64,000 bases of DNA from Pseudomonas sp. MWU13-2100 (GTDB lineage: Bacteria; Pseudomonadota; Gammaproteobacteria; Pseudomonadales; Pseudomonadaceae), in NCBI RefSeq assembly GCF_023242365.1, contig NZ_JALLIX010000019.1:49625-113624 (forward strand), written 5' to 3'. A program made the translations under genes and the position numbers. The notes beneath the pieces were generated by a model. That model did not search any database and had not been told where the DNA came from. It saw only the letters and a program-made list of their open reading frames with translations. Of this stretch, positions 17,703 to 27,336 are shown piece by piece. Position 1 is the stretch's first letter. Each line of letters begins with the position of its first letter.

Positions 17703-18725
17703 ATGACAAGTAGCCCGCTACAGACAGCAGAAAAAATTCTGCTGGTTGCTCCACATCGCCTGGGCGATACCCTGTTTGCAACGCCCGGCATCCGTGCCCT
17801 GCGCCTGGCAAAACCGCATGCTCAAATCGATGCCGTGGCGCTGTCGGGGCTGTCCCATGAACTGCTCGCCCATAACAGTTGCATCAACACGCTGTACTCC
17901 GCCAAGGAACGCCCCATTGCCGAACTGGCCGCCGAGTACGACGCTGTATTGCCACTACAGAACATCAACAAGGTCAACGAGTATCTGAAAGATGTCCCCG
18001 GGGTATTGATGCTGCCTCGTTATGACGGCGCCTTTCATTACTCGGAAAACTTTTATCGCTTTGTGCTTCGGCAACTGCCGTCGGCGGCCGAGTTTCCAGC
18101 GGGCCCCTATGAGCTCAATGTCAATGCACAGGACAAGGCGGACGCCGATCGGTTACTCAAGAGTATCCCCGCGTCCCCTGAACCTTTTGTGATTGCCTTG
18201 CACATGGGCTGTCATCAGATTTCGAAAAAGGGTCAGCGCTTCTTGTACAAGCTGTTTCCTTTCCTGATGACCAAAGACACCCGGAGCTGGTCTTTCAAGC
18301 GCTTCGATCAACTGGTACAGCGCCTGGTGTCGCAACACCCGGCGATTCATGTGGTGCTCACGGGCTCATCCAGCGAAGCCTTTGCGGCCGATGCGCTGAC
18401 CGCTCACCCACATATCCTGAATCTCATCGGCAAGACCAATGTCGGCCAACTCGCGGCGGTACTCCAGCGCTGCCAGTTACTGCTGACCGGCGATACCGGC
18501 CCGATGCACGTCGCCTGTGCGGTAGAGCGACCGATGGTCCTGCTCTGCGGAAAAACCGACCCGGCGCAGACGGGCCCCTATCCCGTGCACAGCCATCACA
18601 CCATCATTCGCAAAGACGGGATGGAAAATATTTCGGTGGACGAGGTTTATCAGGCTGTTGTGAGCTATCTGCCTGACATATCGAAAAAACGGGTTTCAGC
18701 TGCCATTCAGTCAAGCATGGCCTGA
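17703..18725 (+). CDS. Glycosyltransferase family 9 (heptosyltransferase-like)
   Basis: 340 residues. The N-terminal nucleotide-fold motif ILLVAPHRLGDTLFATPGIRAL and the C-terminal donor-site motif LLLTGDTGPMHVACAVERPMV are those of GT9 enzymes such as WaaC/WaaF/WaaQ, which add heptose to lipopolysaccharide core. The gene is isolated rather than inside an LPS cluster, so the acceptor is unknown. It ends just before a strong hairpin terminator. Confidence 0.85.
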   Translation: MTSSPLQTAEKILLVAPHRLGDTLFATPGIRALRLAKPHAQIDAVALSGLSHELLAHNSCINTLYSAKERPIAELAAEYDAVLPLQNINKVNEYLKDVPGVLMLPRYDGAFHYSENFYRFVLRQLPSAAEFPAGPYELNVNAQDKADADRLLKSIPASPEPFVIALHMGCHQISKKGQRFLYKLFPFLMTKDTRSWSFKRFDQLVQRLVSQHPAIHVVLTGSSSEAFAADALTAHPHILNLIGKTNVGQLAAVLQRCQLLLTGDTGPMHVACAVERPMVLLCGKTDPAQTGPYPVHSHHTIIRKDGMENISVDEVYQAVVSYLPDISKKRVSAAIQSSMA

Positions 18726-18754
18726 CCCTTGCGAACGAGAAACACCCGTACGCA

Positions 18755-18778
18755 AAAAGGGCCTGAAAAGGCCCTTTT
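18755..18778. terminator. Bidirectional rho-independent terminator
   Basis: AAAAGGGCC / GGCCCTTTT, a perfect 9-base stem with a 6-base loop and A/T runs on both sides, lies between the convergent glycosyltransferase and inositol ABC permease genes. It should end transcripts from both directions. Confidence 0.85.
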
Positions 18779-18792
18779 GGTTGGTGGTTCGC

Positions 18793-19815
18793 TCAGCGCT
18801 TGAGCTTGCGCTTGTTGCGGTACTGGTCGATGACCACCGCGACTACGATGATCAAGCCCTTGATGATGTCCTGGATATAGGCATCGACCCCGACAAAGGT
18901 GAAGCCGCTGGCCATGACCCCGAGGATCAGCGCGCCGATCACCGTGCCGGTAATGCGCCCCACCCCACCGGCCAGGCTGGTCCCGCCGATCACCGCGGCG
19001 GCAATCGCATCCAGCTCGTAGGACATGCCCATGCCCGCCTGCCCGGTGGCGGCACGCGCCGAAGCGACCACCCCGGCCAGTCCCGACAGGAGCCCGGCGA
19101 TGCTATAGACAATCACCAGGTGACGCTTGACGTTGATCCCGGAGGTGCGCGCCGCCTGCATGTTGCCGCCGATGGCGTAGGTGTACTTGCCGTACTTGGT
19201 GTAACGCAGGGCAATGTGGAAGATCAACGCCACCACCAGGAAGATGATCACCGGCATCGCACCATGACCGATGGCCGTATAGGAATCCGAGAGCATGCTC
19301 ACCGGCTGGCCTTCGGTGTAGTAACGCGCCAGGCCGCGGGCCGAAACCATCATGCCCAGGGTGGCAATGAAGGGTGGAATCCCGGTCAGAGCGATGATGC
19401 TGCCATTGATCGCTCCCGCCAGCAGTCCGACCCCGAGCCCGACAACCACCGGGATCCACACCGGCAGGTCGGTCAGCGACGGAAACACCGCCCGGGCGAA
19501 GTCCGAGGTCTGCGCCAGGCTCGCGGCGATCATCGCCGAGAGCGCCAGCACCGAGCCCGACGACAGGTCGATGCCAGTGGTGATAATGACCTGGGTGACG
19601 CCGATCGCCAGCAGGCCGATGATCGAGACCTGCAGGATCATCAGCACCAGCCGCTGGGAGTTCATCAGGAAACTCTGGTCGCGCACGATCCAGCCGAACA
19701 GCTCGAAGACCAGGCCAATGCCGATCAGCACCAGGAAGATGCTCAGTTCGGTGGGCAGGCGCCGGCGACTCTTGACCGGCACCGTTGCAGGCTTGTTTTC
19801 CAGTATCACGTTCAT
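18793..19815 (-). CDS. Inositol/sugar ABC transporter permease (RbsC family)
   Basis: 340 residues from the ATG at 19815, which has AGAAGGG upstream; a GTG two codons earlier is less likely. It is an integral membrane protein with about ten hydrophobic segments and family motifs such as VIITTGIDLSSGSVLAL, NGSIIALTGIPPFIATLG and the coupling loop AIGGNMQAARTSGINVKR. It should form the inner-membrane channel for the binding protein and ATPase encoded upstream. Location behind the iol genes points to myo-inositol uptake; the substrate is inferred from context. Confidence 0.9.
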   Translation of the reverse strand: MNVILENKPATVPVKSRRRLPTELSIFLVLIGIGLVFELFGWIVRDQSFLMNSQRLVLMILQVSIIGLLAIGVTQVIITTGIDLSSGSVLALSAMIAASLAQTSDFARAVFPSLTDLPVWIPVVVGLGVGLLAGAINGSIIALTGIPPFIATLGMMVSARGLARYYTEGQPVSMLSDSYTAIGHGAMPVIIFLVVALIFHIALRYTKYGKYTYAIGGNMQAARTSGINVKRHLVIVYSIAGLLSGLAGVVASARAATGQAGMGMSYELDAIAAAVIGGTSLAGGVGRITGTVIGALILGVMASGFTFVGVDAYIQDIIKGLIIVVAVVIDQYRNKRKLKR

Positions 19816-19881
19816 AACCACTCACCCTTCTATCGCGTTACCGCGGCGGAGCACCGCCGTCGGCCTCTGTTCATTGAACAA

Positions 19882-21450
19882 CTAGTGAACCGCGGTCATT
19901 CCGGAGGCCAGTTGCATGACCCGCTCCTGGGTCGCCTCGCCACGGTCGAGGGTACCCATCAGGTCGCCCTCGTGCATGACCATCACCCGGTCGCTCATGC
20001 CGAGCACTTCCGGCAGCTCCGAGGAAATCATGATCACCGCCATGCCTTCGCTGGCGAGGTAGGCGATCAGCCGGTAGATCTCGGCCTTGGCGCCGACATC
20101 GATGCCACGGGTCGGCTCGTCGAGAATCAGGATCCGCGGGTTGGTCATCAGCCAACGGGCGAGCAAGGCTTTTTGCTGGTTGCCCCCGGACAAGGTGTCG
20201 ATGCACTGCTCCAGCGACGGGGTTTTCACCCGCAGCTTCTTGCACATGTCCTCGCACAGGGCGCGTAAGGCTTTCTGCTGGATAAAACCGTTGCCGCCGA
20301 CGTAATGCGGCAGCACGGCCATTTCCATGTTCTCCATGACCGAAAGACACGGGAACAGGCCACTGAGCTTGCGGTCCTCGGTGAGCAGGGCAAAGCCCTT
20401 CCCGATCGCCAGGTGCGGGTCGCTGATCCGCACCGGCTGGCCGTCGAGACGGATTTCACCGCCATCGCTCGGGGTGATGCCGAACAGCGCCTCGGCGACA
20501 TTGGTCCTGCCCGAGCCCATCAACCCGGCGATACCGAGGATCTCGCCGGCATGCAGGTCGAATGAAACCCCTTTGAAGATGCCATCCAGGCGCAAGTCGC
20601 GTACCGACAGCAGCAGATCGCCGATCGGCTTTTCACGCACCGGGAACAACTGACTCAGCTCGCGCCCGACCATCATCGAGATCAGGCTGTCGCCATCCAT
20701 GCTGTCGGCCCGTTGCAGGCCGATATAGGCACCGTCGCGGAACACCGCCACTTCATCGGCGATGGCGAACACTTCGTTCATTTTGTGGGTGATGTAGATG
20801 ATGCCCTTACCCTGGGACTTGAGGTCGGCAATGATCGAGAACAGGTGGGCGACTTCCTTGTCGGTGATGGCCGAGGTCGGTTCATCCATGATCAGGATGT
20901 CGGAGTCGTAGGACACCGCCTTGGCGATCTCGACCATCTGCCGTTCGGCGATGCTCAGGTTGCCGACGTGCTCCTCCGGGTCGAGGTCGATGCGCAGCCG
21001 TTCCAGCAGTTTTGCCGTGCAGCGGTGCATTTCCCGGTGGTCGATCATGTGGAAGCCGTTGAGCTGCTCGCGGCCGATCCAGATGTTCTCGGCGACGCTC
21101 ATGTGCGGCATCAGGTTGAGTTCCTGGTGGATCATCGCGATCCCGGACTGCAAGGCCGCCAGCGGCGTGTCGAAGACTACCGGCTTGCCGCGCAGGCGCA
21201 GCTCACCGGCGTCCGGCTGGTAGATGCCGGCGATGATTTTCATCAGGGTGGATTTGCCGGCACCGTTCTCGCCCATCAGGGCCAGCACCGACCCCGGGCG
21301 GACCCGCAGTTGTACGTTGGACAGCGCCACTACCCCGGGAAAACCCTTGCTGACGTTGACAATCTCCAGCAGGTACGGCTCATCGACAGGTAGGGCGATT
21401 GGCTGGATACCCACCAGCGGGTTGCTCGAAGCAGTCGCTGAAGCGAACAT
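19882..21450 (-). CDS. Inositol/sugar ABC transporter ATP-binding protein (RbsA family)
   Basis: 522 residues if started at MFASATASS, which has GGAG nine bases upstream; two earlier in-frame ATGs exist. Two ATPase domains are fused. The first has Walker A GENGAGKST, signature LSIAERQ and Walker B ILIMDEPTS. The second has a degenerate Walker A (GLMGSGRTN), signature LSGGNQQK and ILILDEPTRGID. This tandem form with one imperfect site is the norm for carbohydrate uptake ATPases of the RbsA/MglA type. It is cotranscribed with the binding protein and permease genes. Confidence 0.93.
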   Translation of the reverse strand: MFASATASSNPLVGIQPIALPVDEPYLLEIVNVSKGFPGVVALSNVQLRVRPGSVLALMGENGAGKSTLMKIIAGIYQPDAGELRLRGKPVVFDTPLAALQSGIAMIHQELNLMPHMSVAENIWIGREQLNGFHMIDHREMHRCTAKLLERLRIDLDPEEHVGNLSIAERQMVEIAKAVSYDSDILIMDEPTSAITDKEVAHLFSIIADLKSQGKGIIYITHKMNEVFAIADEVAVFRDGAYIGLQRADSMDGDSLISMMVGRELSQLFPVREKPIGDLLLSVRDLRLDGIFKGVSFDLHAGEILGIAGLMGSGRTNVAEALFGITPSDGGEIRLDGQPVRISDPHLAIGKGFALLTEDRKLSGLFPCLSVMENMEMAVLPHYVGGNGFIQQKALRALCEDMCKKLRVKTPSLEQCIDTLSGGNQQKALLARWLMTNPRILILDEPTRGIDVGAKAEIYRLIAYLASEGMAVIMISSELPEVLGMSDRVMVMHEGDLMGTLDRGEATQERVMQLASGMTAVH

Positions 21451-21520
21451 GATCAGGTACTCCATCAGCAAGGCGGGCAGTGCGACCTTGCTTGTTTATT
21501 GTTGTTATTGAACGGACTGA

Positions 21521-22447
21521 CTATTTGAACTGAGCAACGTTTTGCGGAGTGATCAGGCGATACGGCACCCACACCGCCTGTTCGACCGGCTCATGCTTGG
21601 CCATCCTCACCGCGGCGTCGAGAGAACCGACCGCCTGGCCCTTGGCATCCTGGAACACCGAGACCGTCATATCGCCTTTTGTCACCGCACGCAGACCATC
21701 GGGGGTACCGTCGACACCGGCAATCAGCACACTACCCTTTTTCACCCCGGCCTGCTCCAGCGCCATGGACGCGCCGATGGCCATCTCGTCGTTGTTGGCG
21801 ACCACGGCATCGAATTTGCGGCCCTGGGTCAGCCAGTCGTTGACCAGGGTCATGCCCTTGTCCCGCGACCAGGTACCGGTCTGCTCCTGCTCGATCTTGA
21901 TGTTCGGGTACTTGGCCAGGACTTCCTTGACGCCCTTGGTGCGGTTGGTGGTGGAGTTGTTGGCGAGGTCACCGAGGAGGATCACGATGTCGCCCTTGCC
22001 GTTCATTTTCTCGGCGAGGTACTGCATCTGCATCTGCCCCGCTTCAAGGTCGTTGGAGGCGACGGTGGTCACGCCCTTGGGCAGGTTCAGGTCATCCGGC
22101 CGGCGGTTGACGTAGACCAGGGGAATCCCCGCCTTGACCGCCGCATCGGTGATTTTCCGGGTCGCGGCGGTGTCCACCGGGTTGACGATGATCGCGTCGA
22201 CTTTCTGGCTGACGAAGCTTTCCACCTGGCTCAGTTGCTTGACCACGTCGCCGCGGGCGTCTTCGAACTGCAGTTTCACACCGTCGGGCATGGACTTGGC
22301 TTTCTGGTCCATGGATTCACGCAGGTAGGTCAGCCAGGTGTCATCGAACTGCGACATGCTCACACCAATCTTCATATCGGCGAAGGCGGCACCGCTGGCG
22401 AGCATCAGGGACAGGGCAAGGGAGGTGAAGCGGATCTTGGTTTTCAT
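21521..22447 (-). CDS. Inositol/sugar ABC transporter periplasmic binding protein
   Basis: 308 residues. A clear signal peptide (LALSLMLASGAAFA, cleaved before Asp24) leads to the periplasmic binding protein fold: KIGVSMSQFDDTWLTYLRES, DAIIVNPVDTAATRKI, GIPLVYVNRRP and GVDGTPDGLRAV. This is the RbsB-like class that binds sugars or inositol. It is the first gene of the transporter operon, with a 227-base AT-rich leader that holds a probable IolR site. Confidence 0.92.
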   Translation of the reverse strand: MKTKIRFTSLALSLMLASGAAFADMKIGVSMSQFDDTWLTYLRESMDQKAKSMPDGVKLQFEDARGDVVKQLSQVESFVSQKVDAIIVNPVDTAATRKITDAAVKAGIPLVYVNRRPDDLNLPKGVTTVASNDLEAGQMQMQYLAEKMNGKGDIVILLGDLANNSTTNRTKGVKEVLAKYPNIKIEQEQTGTWSRDKGMTLVNDWLTQGRKFDAVVANNDEMAIGASMALEQAGVKKGSVLIAGVDGTPDGLRAVTKGDMTVSVFQDAKGQAVGSLDAAVRMAKHEPVEQAVWVPYRLITPQNVAQFK

Positions 22448-22556
22448 GAAAAGTCTTTCTCCACATTCTTGTTGGTTTTATGGATCAAGCGTGACTCTTT
22501 CAGTGACCGGCAAGCGAACGATCGTCAGCCGTCGACAACCTGAAATTGACTTTATT

Positions 22557-22570
22557 AGAAAATAATTTCC
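22557..22570. promoter_or_regulatory. Probable IolR operator, transporter operon
   Basis: AGAA-AATAAT-TTCC lies about 110 bases before the binding-protein gene and differs by one base from the GGAA-N6-TTCC pattern described for IolR regulators of the RpiR family. A second, poorer copy (AGAAATTTATTTTCT) follows at about 22586. The flanking AT-rich segment is typical of a promoter. Confidence 0.5.
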
Positions 22571-22674
22571 ATATCAATCTGTTTTAGAAATTTATTTTCT
22601 TTTTTAATCTTTGGGCCTTACTGGCAAAGCTCGCGGGTGACGCGCTCAAGCATCATCCGGTTCGATTCGTTGCC

Positions 22675-23685
22675 TTAGCCGTAGAAGTGCGGGCGCTCGG
22701 GCAGCCCGATCCGGACAATCGCCCCACTGCCCTGGGCTTCGATGCAGGCATCCGCCGCTACCGCCGCCGCCAGGCCATCCCAGGCCGACGGACCGCCGAC
22801 CTGGCCGGCACGCACACCATCGATAAACGCCTGCAACTCGACGTCATAGGCGGCAATAAAGCGGTCCTTCCAATCCATCAGGATTGCATTGGACAGCTTG
22901 GCGCCGCTGCGCAGTTGCACTTGCGAGGGCTCCGGCAACCTGGCAATCCCGGTTTCGCCGACCACTTCGCACTGGATGTCATAACCGTACTGGCAGTTGA
23001 CGAAGACCTCGACGTCGATCCGCGTGCCCCGGGCGGTTTCCAGCAGGACGATCTGCGGGTCCTTCAGGTGGGCAAGGGCCTTGCTGGTCTTGCGCGGGAA
23101 CACCACCTGCACCGACACGTAGTCGTCGGCCAGCAGCCAGCGCAACACGTCCAGTTCATGGATCAGGGTGTCGGTGATGGCCATGTCGGTCTTGTAATTC
23201 TCGCCCACGCTCGGGTTGCGATGGGCGCAATGCAGCATCAACGGTTCGCCGATCTGGCCGCTGTCGATCACCGCCTTGAGGGCCCGGTAACCTTCATCGT
23301 AGGGACGCATGAAACCGACCTGCACCAGGCGCTTGCCGTGGGCCACTTCGGCGGCGACGATTTTACGGCAGCCTTCGGCGGTGACCGCCAGCGGCTTCTC
23401 GCAGAACACCGGCTTGCCGGCCGCAATCGCCGCCAGCACGAACTCCTCGTGGCTCGGCCCCCAGGAGGTGACCAGGATCGCCTCGACTTCCGGCGCATTG
23501 ATCAGCGTATGACCGTCCAGGTAAACCTCGGCGGTCAGTTGCAGGTCGGCGACCACCTTGGCCGCCTGTTGCAGGTTGATGTCGGTCACCGCCACCACCT
23601 GGCTGTTGAGCAGGGTCTTGCTGCAACGACGAATGTGATCCTGACCGATGGCACCGGTGCCGATGACACCCAGCTTTAAAGACAT
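22675..23685 (-). CDS. iolG: myo-Inositol 2-dehydrogenase
   Basis: 336 residues; the ATG at 23685 has AGGAG in front. Gfo/Idh/MocA family: the Rossmann start LGVIGTGAIGQDHIRRC, the catalytic-loop motif CEKPLAVTAEG and the HELDVLRWLL helix with its conserved His and Asp. It oxidises myo-inositol to scyllo-inosose (2-keto-myo-inositol) with NAD, the first step of the pathway. It is the last gene of the catabolic iol operon, 42 bases behind iolD. Confidence 0.92.
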   Translation of the reverse strand: MSLKLGVIGTGAIGQDHIRRCSKTLLNSQVVAVTDINLQQAAKVVADLQLTAEVYLDGHTLINAPEVEAILVTSWGPSHEEFVLAAIAAGKPVFCEKPLAVTAEGCRKIVAAEVAHGKRLVQVGFMRPYDEGYRALKAVIDSGQIGEPLMLHCAHRNPSVGENYKTDMAITDTLIHELDVLRWLLADDYVSVQVVFPRKTSKALAHLKDPQIVLLETARGTRIDVEVFVNCQYGYDIQCEVVGETGIARLPEPSQVQLRSGAKLSNAILMDWKDRFIAAYDVELQAFIDGVRAGQVGGPSAWDGLAAAVAADACIEAQGSGAIVRIGLPERPHFYG

Positions 23686-23727
23686 GGGAAAACTCCTGTT
23701 GACGTGCATGTTGTTCGTTGCAAGGGC

Positions 23728-25659
23728 TCAGTACTGACGCGCCTTGGCCAGTCGTTCATTGAGGGTCTTGGCCACGGCATCGGTGCGCGCGCTGGTGGAG
23801 ACTTGCGCCACGCCGACCCGCCACCAGGACAGGTATTTGTGAATCATGGTCTTGGGCAGGACCTTGATATCGATCAGCGTCGACACCGTCTGCAACCGTG
23901 CATCGGCCAGGGCCGCCTGCAACTGCTCGAGGGTGTTGACCTTGTAGGTCTTGCAGCCGTAGGCCGCCGCGCTCATGGCGAAGTCCACCGGGACAAAATC
24001 GCCGTCGAGCTTGCCGGTGGCCGGATCGCGGAAACGGAACTCGGTGCCGAAGCTGTCCATGCCGTGTTCCATCTGCAGGTTGTTGATGCAGCCGAAGGTC
24101 ATGTTGTCGAGCAGGATCACATTGATCTTGCGCCGCTCCTGGATCGAGGTGACCAGCTCCGAGTGCAGCATCATGTAGGAGCCGTCGCCGACCAGCGCAT
24201 AGACCTCGCGCGCAGGCTCGGCGAGCTTCACCCCGAGGGCGGCATTGACCTCGTAGCCCATGCAGGAATAGCCGTACTCGACGTGGTAGGTGTTCACGCC
24301 CTTGCTGCGCCAGCTGCGTTGCAGGTCGCCGGGCAGGCTGCCGGCCGCCGCGACGATCACCGCATCATCGGCCAGGGTTTCGTTCAACACGCCGAGCACC
24401 CGGCTCTGGGTCAGGCAGGAACCGGTCAGCTCGATAAATTCGCGCAGCACCGCCGGGTCCATGTGGTCGTTGATTTCCGGGACGAAATCCTGGTCCTGGT
24501 ACTCGACCCGGTACACCCGGTCGACCTCCTCGTCCAGCCGGGCCTTGGCCTGGCGTGTTTGCTCGCCCCAACCGGCGCGGTACTCGCCCAGCGCCGTGGA
24601 CAACGCCTGCAAAGCGCAACGGGCATCGGCCAGCACCTGCACGCCATCGAGCTTCAGGGCATCGCAGGGGCTGATATTAAGATTGAGAAACTGCACCTCG
24701 GGATGCTGGAACAGCCATTTCGACGCGGTGGTGAAGTCCGAGTAGCGGGTACCGATGCCGATGATCAGGTCGGCTTCCTTGGCCAGCAGGTTGGCCGCCA
24801 GGCAGCCGGTTTCACCAATGCCGCCGACGTTCAGCGGATGGCTGGAGACCACCGCGCTCTTGCCGGCCTGGGTCTCGGCGAAGGGGATGTCGAAACGTTC
24901 GGCAAACGCCTGCAACGCTGCATTAGCCCCGGAGTAACGGACCCCGCCGCCACAGATGATCAAAGGTTTGCGCTTGCCCTTGAGCAGCGCCACGGCGTCG
25001 TCGAGCATGGCCTCGGTGGCCGGACGGCGGTCGATGCGGTGTACGCGCTTTTGCAGGAAGTAATCGGGATAGTCATAGGCTTCGGCCTGGACATCCTGCG
25101 GCAGCGCCAGGGTCACCGCGCCGGTTTCCGCCGGATCGGTGAGCACCCGCATGGCGTGGATCGCCGCGCTCATCAACTGTTCCGGACGGTTGATGCGGTC
25201 CCAGTACTTACTGACCGCCTTGAAGGCATCGTTGGTGCTGATGCTCAGGTCATGGAACTGCTCGATCTGTTGCAGCACCGGGTCCGGCTGGCGGCTGGCG
25301 TAGACATCGCCGGGCAGCAGCAGCAAGGGAATACGGTTGGCGGTCGCCGTCGCGGCGGCGGTGAGCATATTCGCCGCACCGGGGCCGACCGATGAGGTGC
25401 AGGCGTAGATTTTCCGCCGCAGGTGCTGCTTGGCAAAGCCGATGGCGGCGTGGGCCATGCCTTGCTCGTTACGGCCCTGGTGGACCACCAGGTCGCCGCT
25501 GTCCTGTTCCAGCGCCTGGCCGAGGCCGAGCACATTGCCGTGGCCGAAGATGGTGAAAACCCCGGCGACGAACTTGCTTTGCACCCCATCGACCTCGACA
25601 TACTGGTTGTCGAGAAACTTCACCAGCGCCTGGGCCATGGTCAGTCGTACCGTGCTCAT
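23728..25659 (-). CDS. iolD: 3D-(3,5/4)-trihydroxycyclohexane-1,2-dione acylhydrolase
   Basis: 643 residues, a thiamine-diphosphate enzyme of the acetolactate-synthase superfamily. Seen are the N-terminal catalytic-Glu region near AKQHLRRKIYACTSSVGPG, the middle domain (PLIICGGGVRYSGA) and the cofactor motif GDGSYMMLHSELVTS followed by LLDNMTFGCINN. It opens the ring of the trione to 5-deoxy-glucuronate. Its ATG overlaps the stop of iolI by four bases, so the two are translationally coupled. Confidence 0.93.
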   Translation of the reverse strand: MSTVRLTMAQALVKFLDNQYVEVDGVQSKFVAGVFTIFGHGNVLGLGQALEQDSGDLVVHQGRNEQGMAHAAIGFAKQHLRRKIYACTSSVGPGAANMLTAAATATANRIPLLLLPGDVYASRQPDPVLQQIEQFHDLSISTNDAFKAVSKYWDRINRPEQLMSAAIHAMRVLTDPAETGAVTLALPQDVQAEAYDYPDYFLQKRVHRIDRRPATEAMLDDAVALLKGKRKPLIICGGGVRYSGANAALQAFAERFDIPFAETQAGKSAVVSSHPLNVGGIGETGCLAANLLAKEADLIIGIGTRYSDFTTASKWLFQHPEVQFLNLNISPCDALKLDGVQVLADARCALQALSTALGEYRAGWGEQTRQAKARLDEEVDRVYRVEYQDQDFVPEINDHMDPAVLREFIELTGSCLTQSRVLGVLNETLADDAVIVAAAGSLPGDLQRSWRSKGVNTYHVEYGYSCMGYEVNAALGVKLAEPAREVYALVGDGSYMMLHSELVTSIQERRKINVILLDNMTFGCINNLQMEHGMDSFGTEFRFRDPATGKLDGDFVPVDFAMSAAAYGCKTYKVNTLEQLQAALADARLQTVSTLIDIKVLPKTMIHKYLSWWRVGVAQVSTSARTDAVAKTLNERLAKARQY

Positions 25660-26486
25660 GCTTGCACCGCCAATGCCTGTTGCAGATGGGCCATGCTCGC
25701 GCCCAGTGCCTGCTGGATATCCACCCGCCCATGGATGCTTTCGGCAAAGGGCTCGAATGACAGATAGCCGCTGTAGCCGCTGGTGCGCAAGGCCTCGATC
25801 TGCGCCGCATTGCCGAGGATATCGGCCTCGCCCACCAGCACCCGATGGCCGTCGCGGATAGTCGACAGCGGTGCTTGCGCGTCTTCGACCCCGGAGATGT
25901 GCACCAGGCCGGTCAGTTCGGGGAAGAACTCCTGCTCGCCGGCCAGGTGATGATGAAAAGTGTCATGCACCAGGCGGAACACATCCAGCCCGCCGATCGC
26001 CCTGATCGCCTCCACTGCCGTGCGCTTGCGCCGCAGTGCGCACTCCGCGAAACCCAGCGGTTCGATAAAACCGAGAATCCCGTACTCGCGCAGAATCGGC
26101 GCCAGCTCGCTCAGGGCCGTGCGCAAGCCGGCGTTGCGCTGCGCTTCCGAGCGCGGGTCGTCGCGGTCGTTGAATGGGCACATCACCAGCCCCTGCGCTC
26201 CGCAATCGCGGGCGTAGGCCGCCAGAGCCAGGGTTTGCGAACGGCGCTCGGCATTCCAGACATCAAAGGGGTACAGGGCGTTGATCGACAGCACCTTGAT
26301 GCCGCGGGCCGCGCACAGCTCACGGACCCGCACGGCCGGTGTACCGTCTTCGATCTCGACGCCCATGAGATCGTTGCGGATCTCGATGGCATCGGCTTTC
26401 AGGGCCACCGCCAGTTCAATGAACTGCGGCAGTGACAAACGTGGAGCAACCATACGGTTCAGGGCGAAACGCAGGGGCTGGGTCAT
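25656..26486 (-). CDS. iolI: TIM-barrel isomerase, probable inosose isomerase
   Basis: 276 residues from the ATG of MTQPLRFALNRMVAPRLSL; the longer open frame runs back into iolB and is rejected. The AP-endonuclease-2 type TIM barrel has metal-site segments IEPLGFAE, RLVHDTFHHHLAGE and LVHISGVED, plus YLSFEPFAESI. This fits IolI, which interconverts 2-keto- and 1-keto-myo-inositol. The close relative IolH is the main alternative. It lies between iolB and iolD in the operon. Confidence 0.75.
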   Translation of the reverse strand: MTQPLRFALNRMVAPRLSLPQFIELAVALKADAIEIRNDLMGVEIEDGTPAVRVRELCAARGIKVLSINALYPFDVWNAERRSQTLALAAYARDCGAQGLVMCPFNDRDDPRSEAQRNAGLRTALSELAPILREYGILGFIEPLGFAECALRRKRTAVEAIRAIGGLDVFRLVHDTFHHHLAGEQEFFPELTGLVHISGVEDAQAPLSTIRDGHRVLVGEADILGNAAQIEALRTSGYSGYLSFEPFAESIHGRVDIQQALGASMAHLQQALAVQA

Positions 26487-26526
26487 TATTCTTGTTCTCC
26501 ATCCGAAAGTTGAAATCGCGCAGGAA

Positions 26527-27336
26527 CTACAGATCCAACAGCCAGCTGTGCCGTGGGTCGTTATGGAACTGCCAGACACGCTTGGGCCCGGCCATCACGT
26601 TCAGGTAATACGACTCGTAGCCGTAGGGTACGCTGACCGGGTGATAGCCCTTGGGCACCACCACCAGGTCGCTGTTTTCCACGGCCATGGCCTGGTCGAT
26701 GGAACGGTCATCGGTGTACACGCGCTGAAAGACAAAGCCCTGGGGCGGGTTGACCTGGTGGTAGTAGGTCTCTTCGAGAAAGCTCTGGTGCGGCAAGTCA
26801 TCGGTGTCGTGCTTGTGCGGCGGATAGCTCGACGAATGCCCGGACGGCGTGCGTACTTCCACCACCAGCAGCGAGTGCGCAGGTTCGGTGTCCGGCAGGA
26901 TGTCGCAGACATAGCGCGTATTGGCGCCTTTGCCGCGCACGCTGCGCTTCATGCCTTGCGGAGTGATCAGCCGTGGGCCATGGCCCGCCGTCGGCGAGCC
27001 GGGCGCGGCACACACGGCAATCTGCACATCGCTCAACGCCACCACCTGGGCCTGGCTGCCGGGCGGCAGGTAGACGGCATAGGGCGATTTATCTTCGAAC
27101 ACCGACTGGCGATCGCCGATATTGTCCCAGTCGAAGGCGCCCTGCCCCGGTGCCTCGCCCTTGATGCTGACCCGACCGCCGAGCAGCACCAGGCACAGCT
27201 CCTGGTCACCGGCGCTGACCGGCAGGTTTTCGCCCAGACTCAGGCGATAGGCGGCGAAGCCGACATACTGCAGGGTGCCGGCCGGCAACTCGACCAGGGT
27301 CCGGCCCTTGGCGTGACTCTTGATCAGCAGGCTCAT
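26527..27336 (-). CDS. iolB: 5-Deoxy-glucuronate isomerase
   Basis: 269 residues, the usual length. It is a bicupin with metal ligands in SYPPHKHDTDDLP and a Glu/His pair in FLEETYYHQVNPPQGF; the C-terminal segments KGYHPVSVPYGYESYYLN and RVWQFHNDPRHSWLL are highly typical. It converts 5-deoxy-glucuronate to 2-deoxy-5-keto-gluconate, the substrate of IolC. Its ATG overlaps the iolE stop by four bases. Confidence 0.95.
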   Translation of the reverse strand: MSLLIKSHAKGRTLVELPAGTLQYVGFAAYRLSLGENLPVSAGDQELCLVLLGGRVSIKGEAPGQGAFDWDNIGDRQSVFEDKSPYAVYLPPGSQAQVVALSDVQIAVCAAPGSPTAGHGPRLITPQGMKRSVRGKGANTRYVCDILPDTEPAHSLLVVEVRTPSGHSSSYPPHKHDTDDLPHQSFLEETYYHQVNPPQGFVFQRVYTDDRSIDQAMAVENSDLVVVPKGYHPVSVPYGYESYYLNVMAGPKRVWQFHNDPRHSWLLDL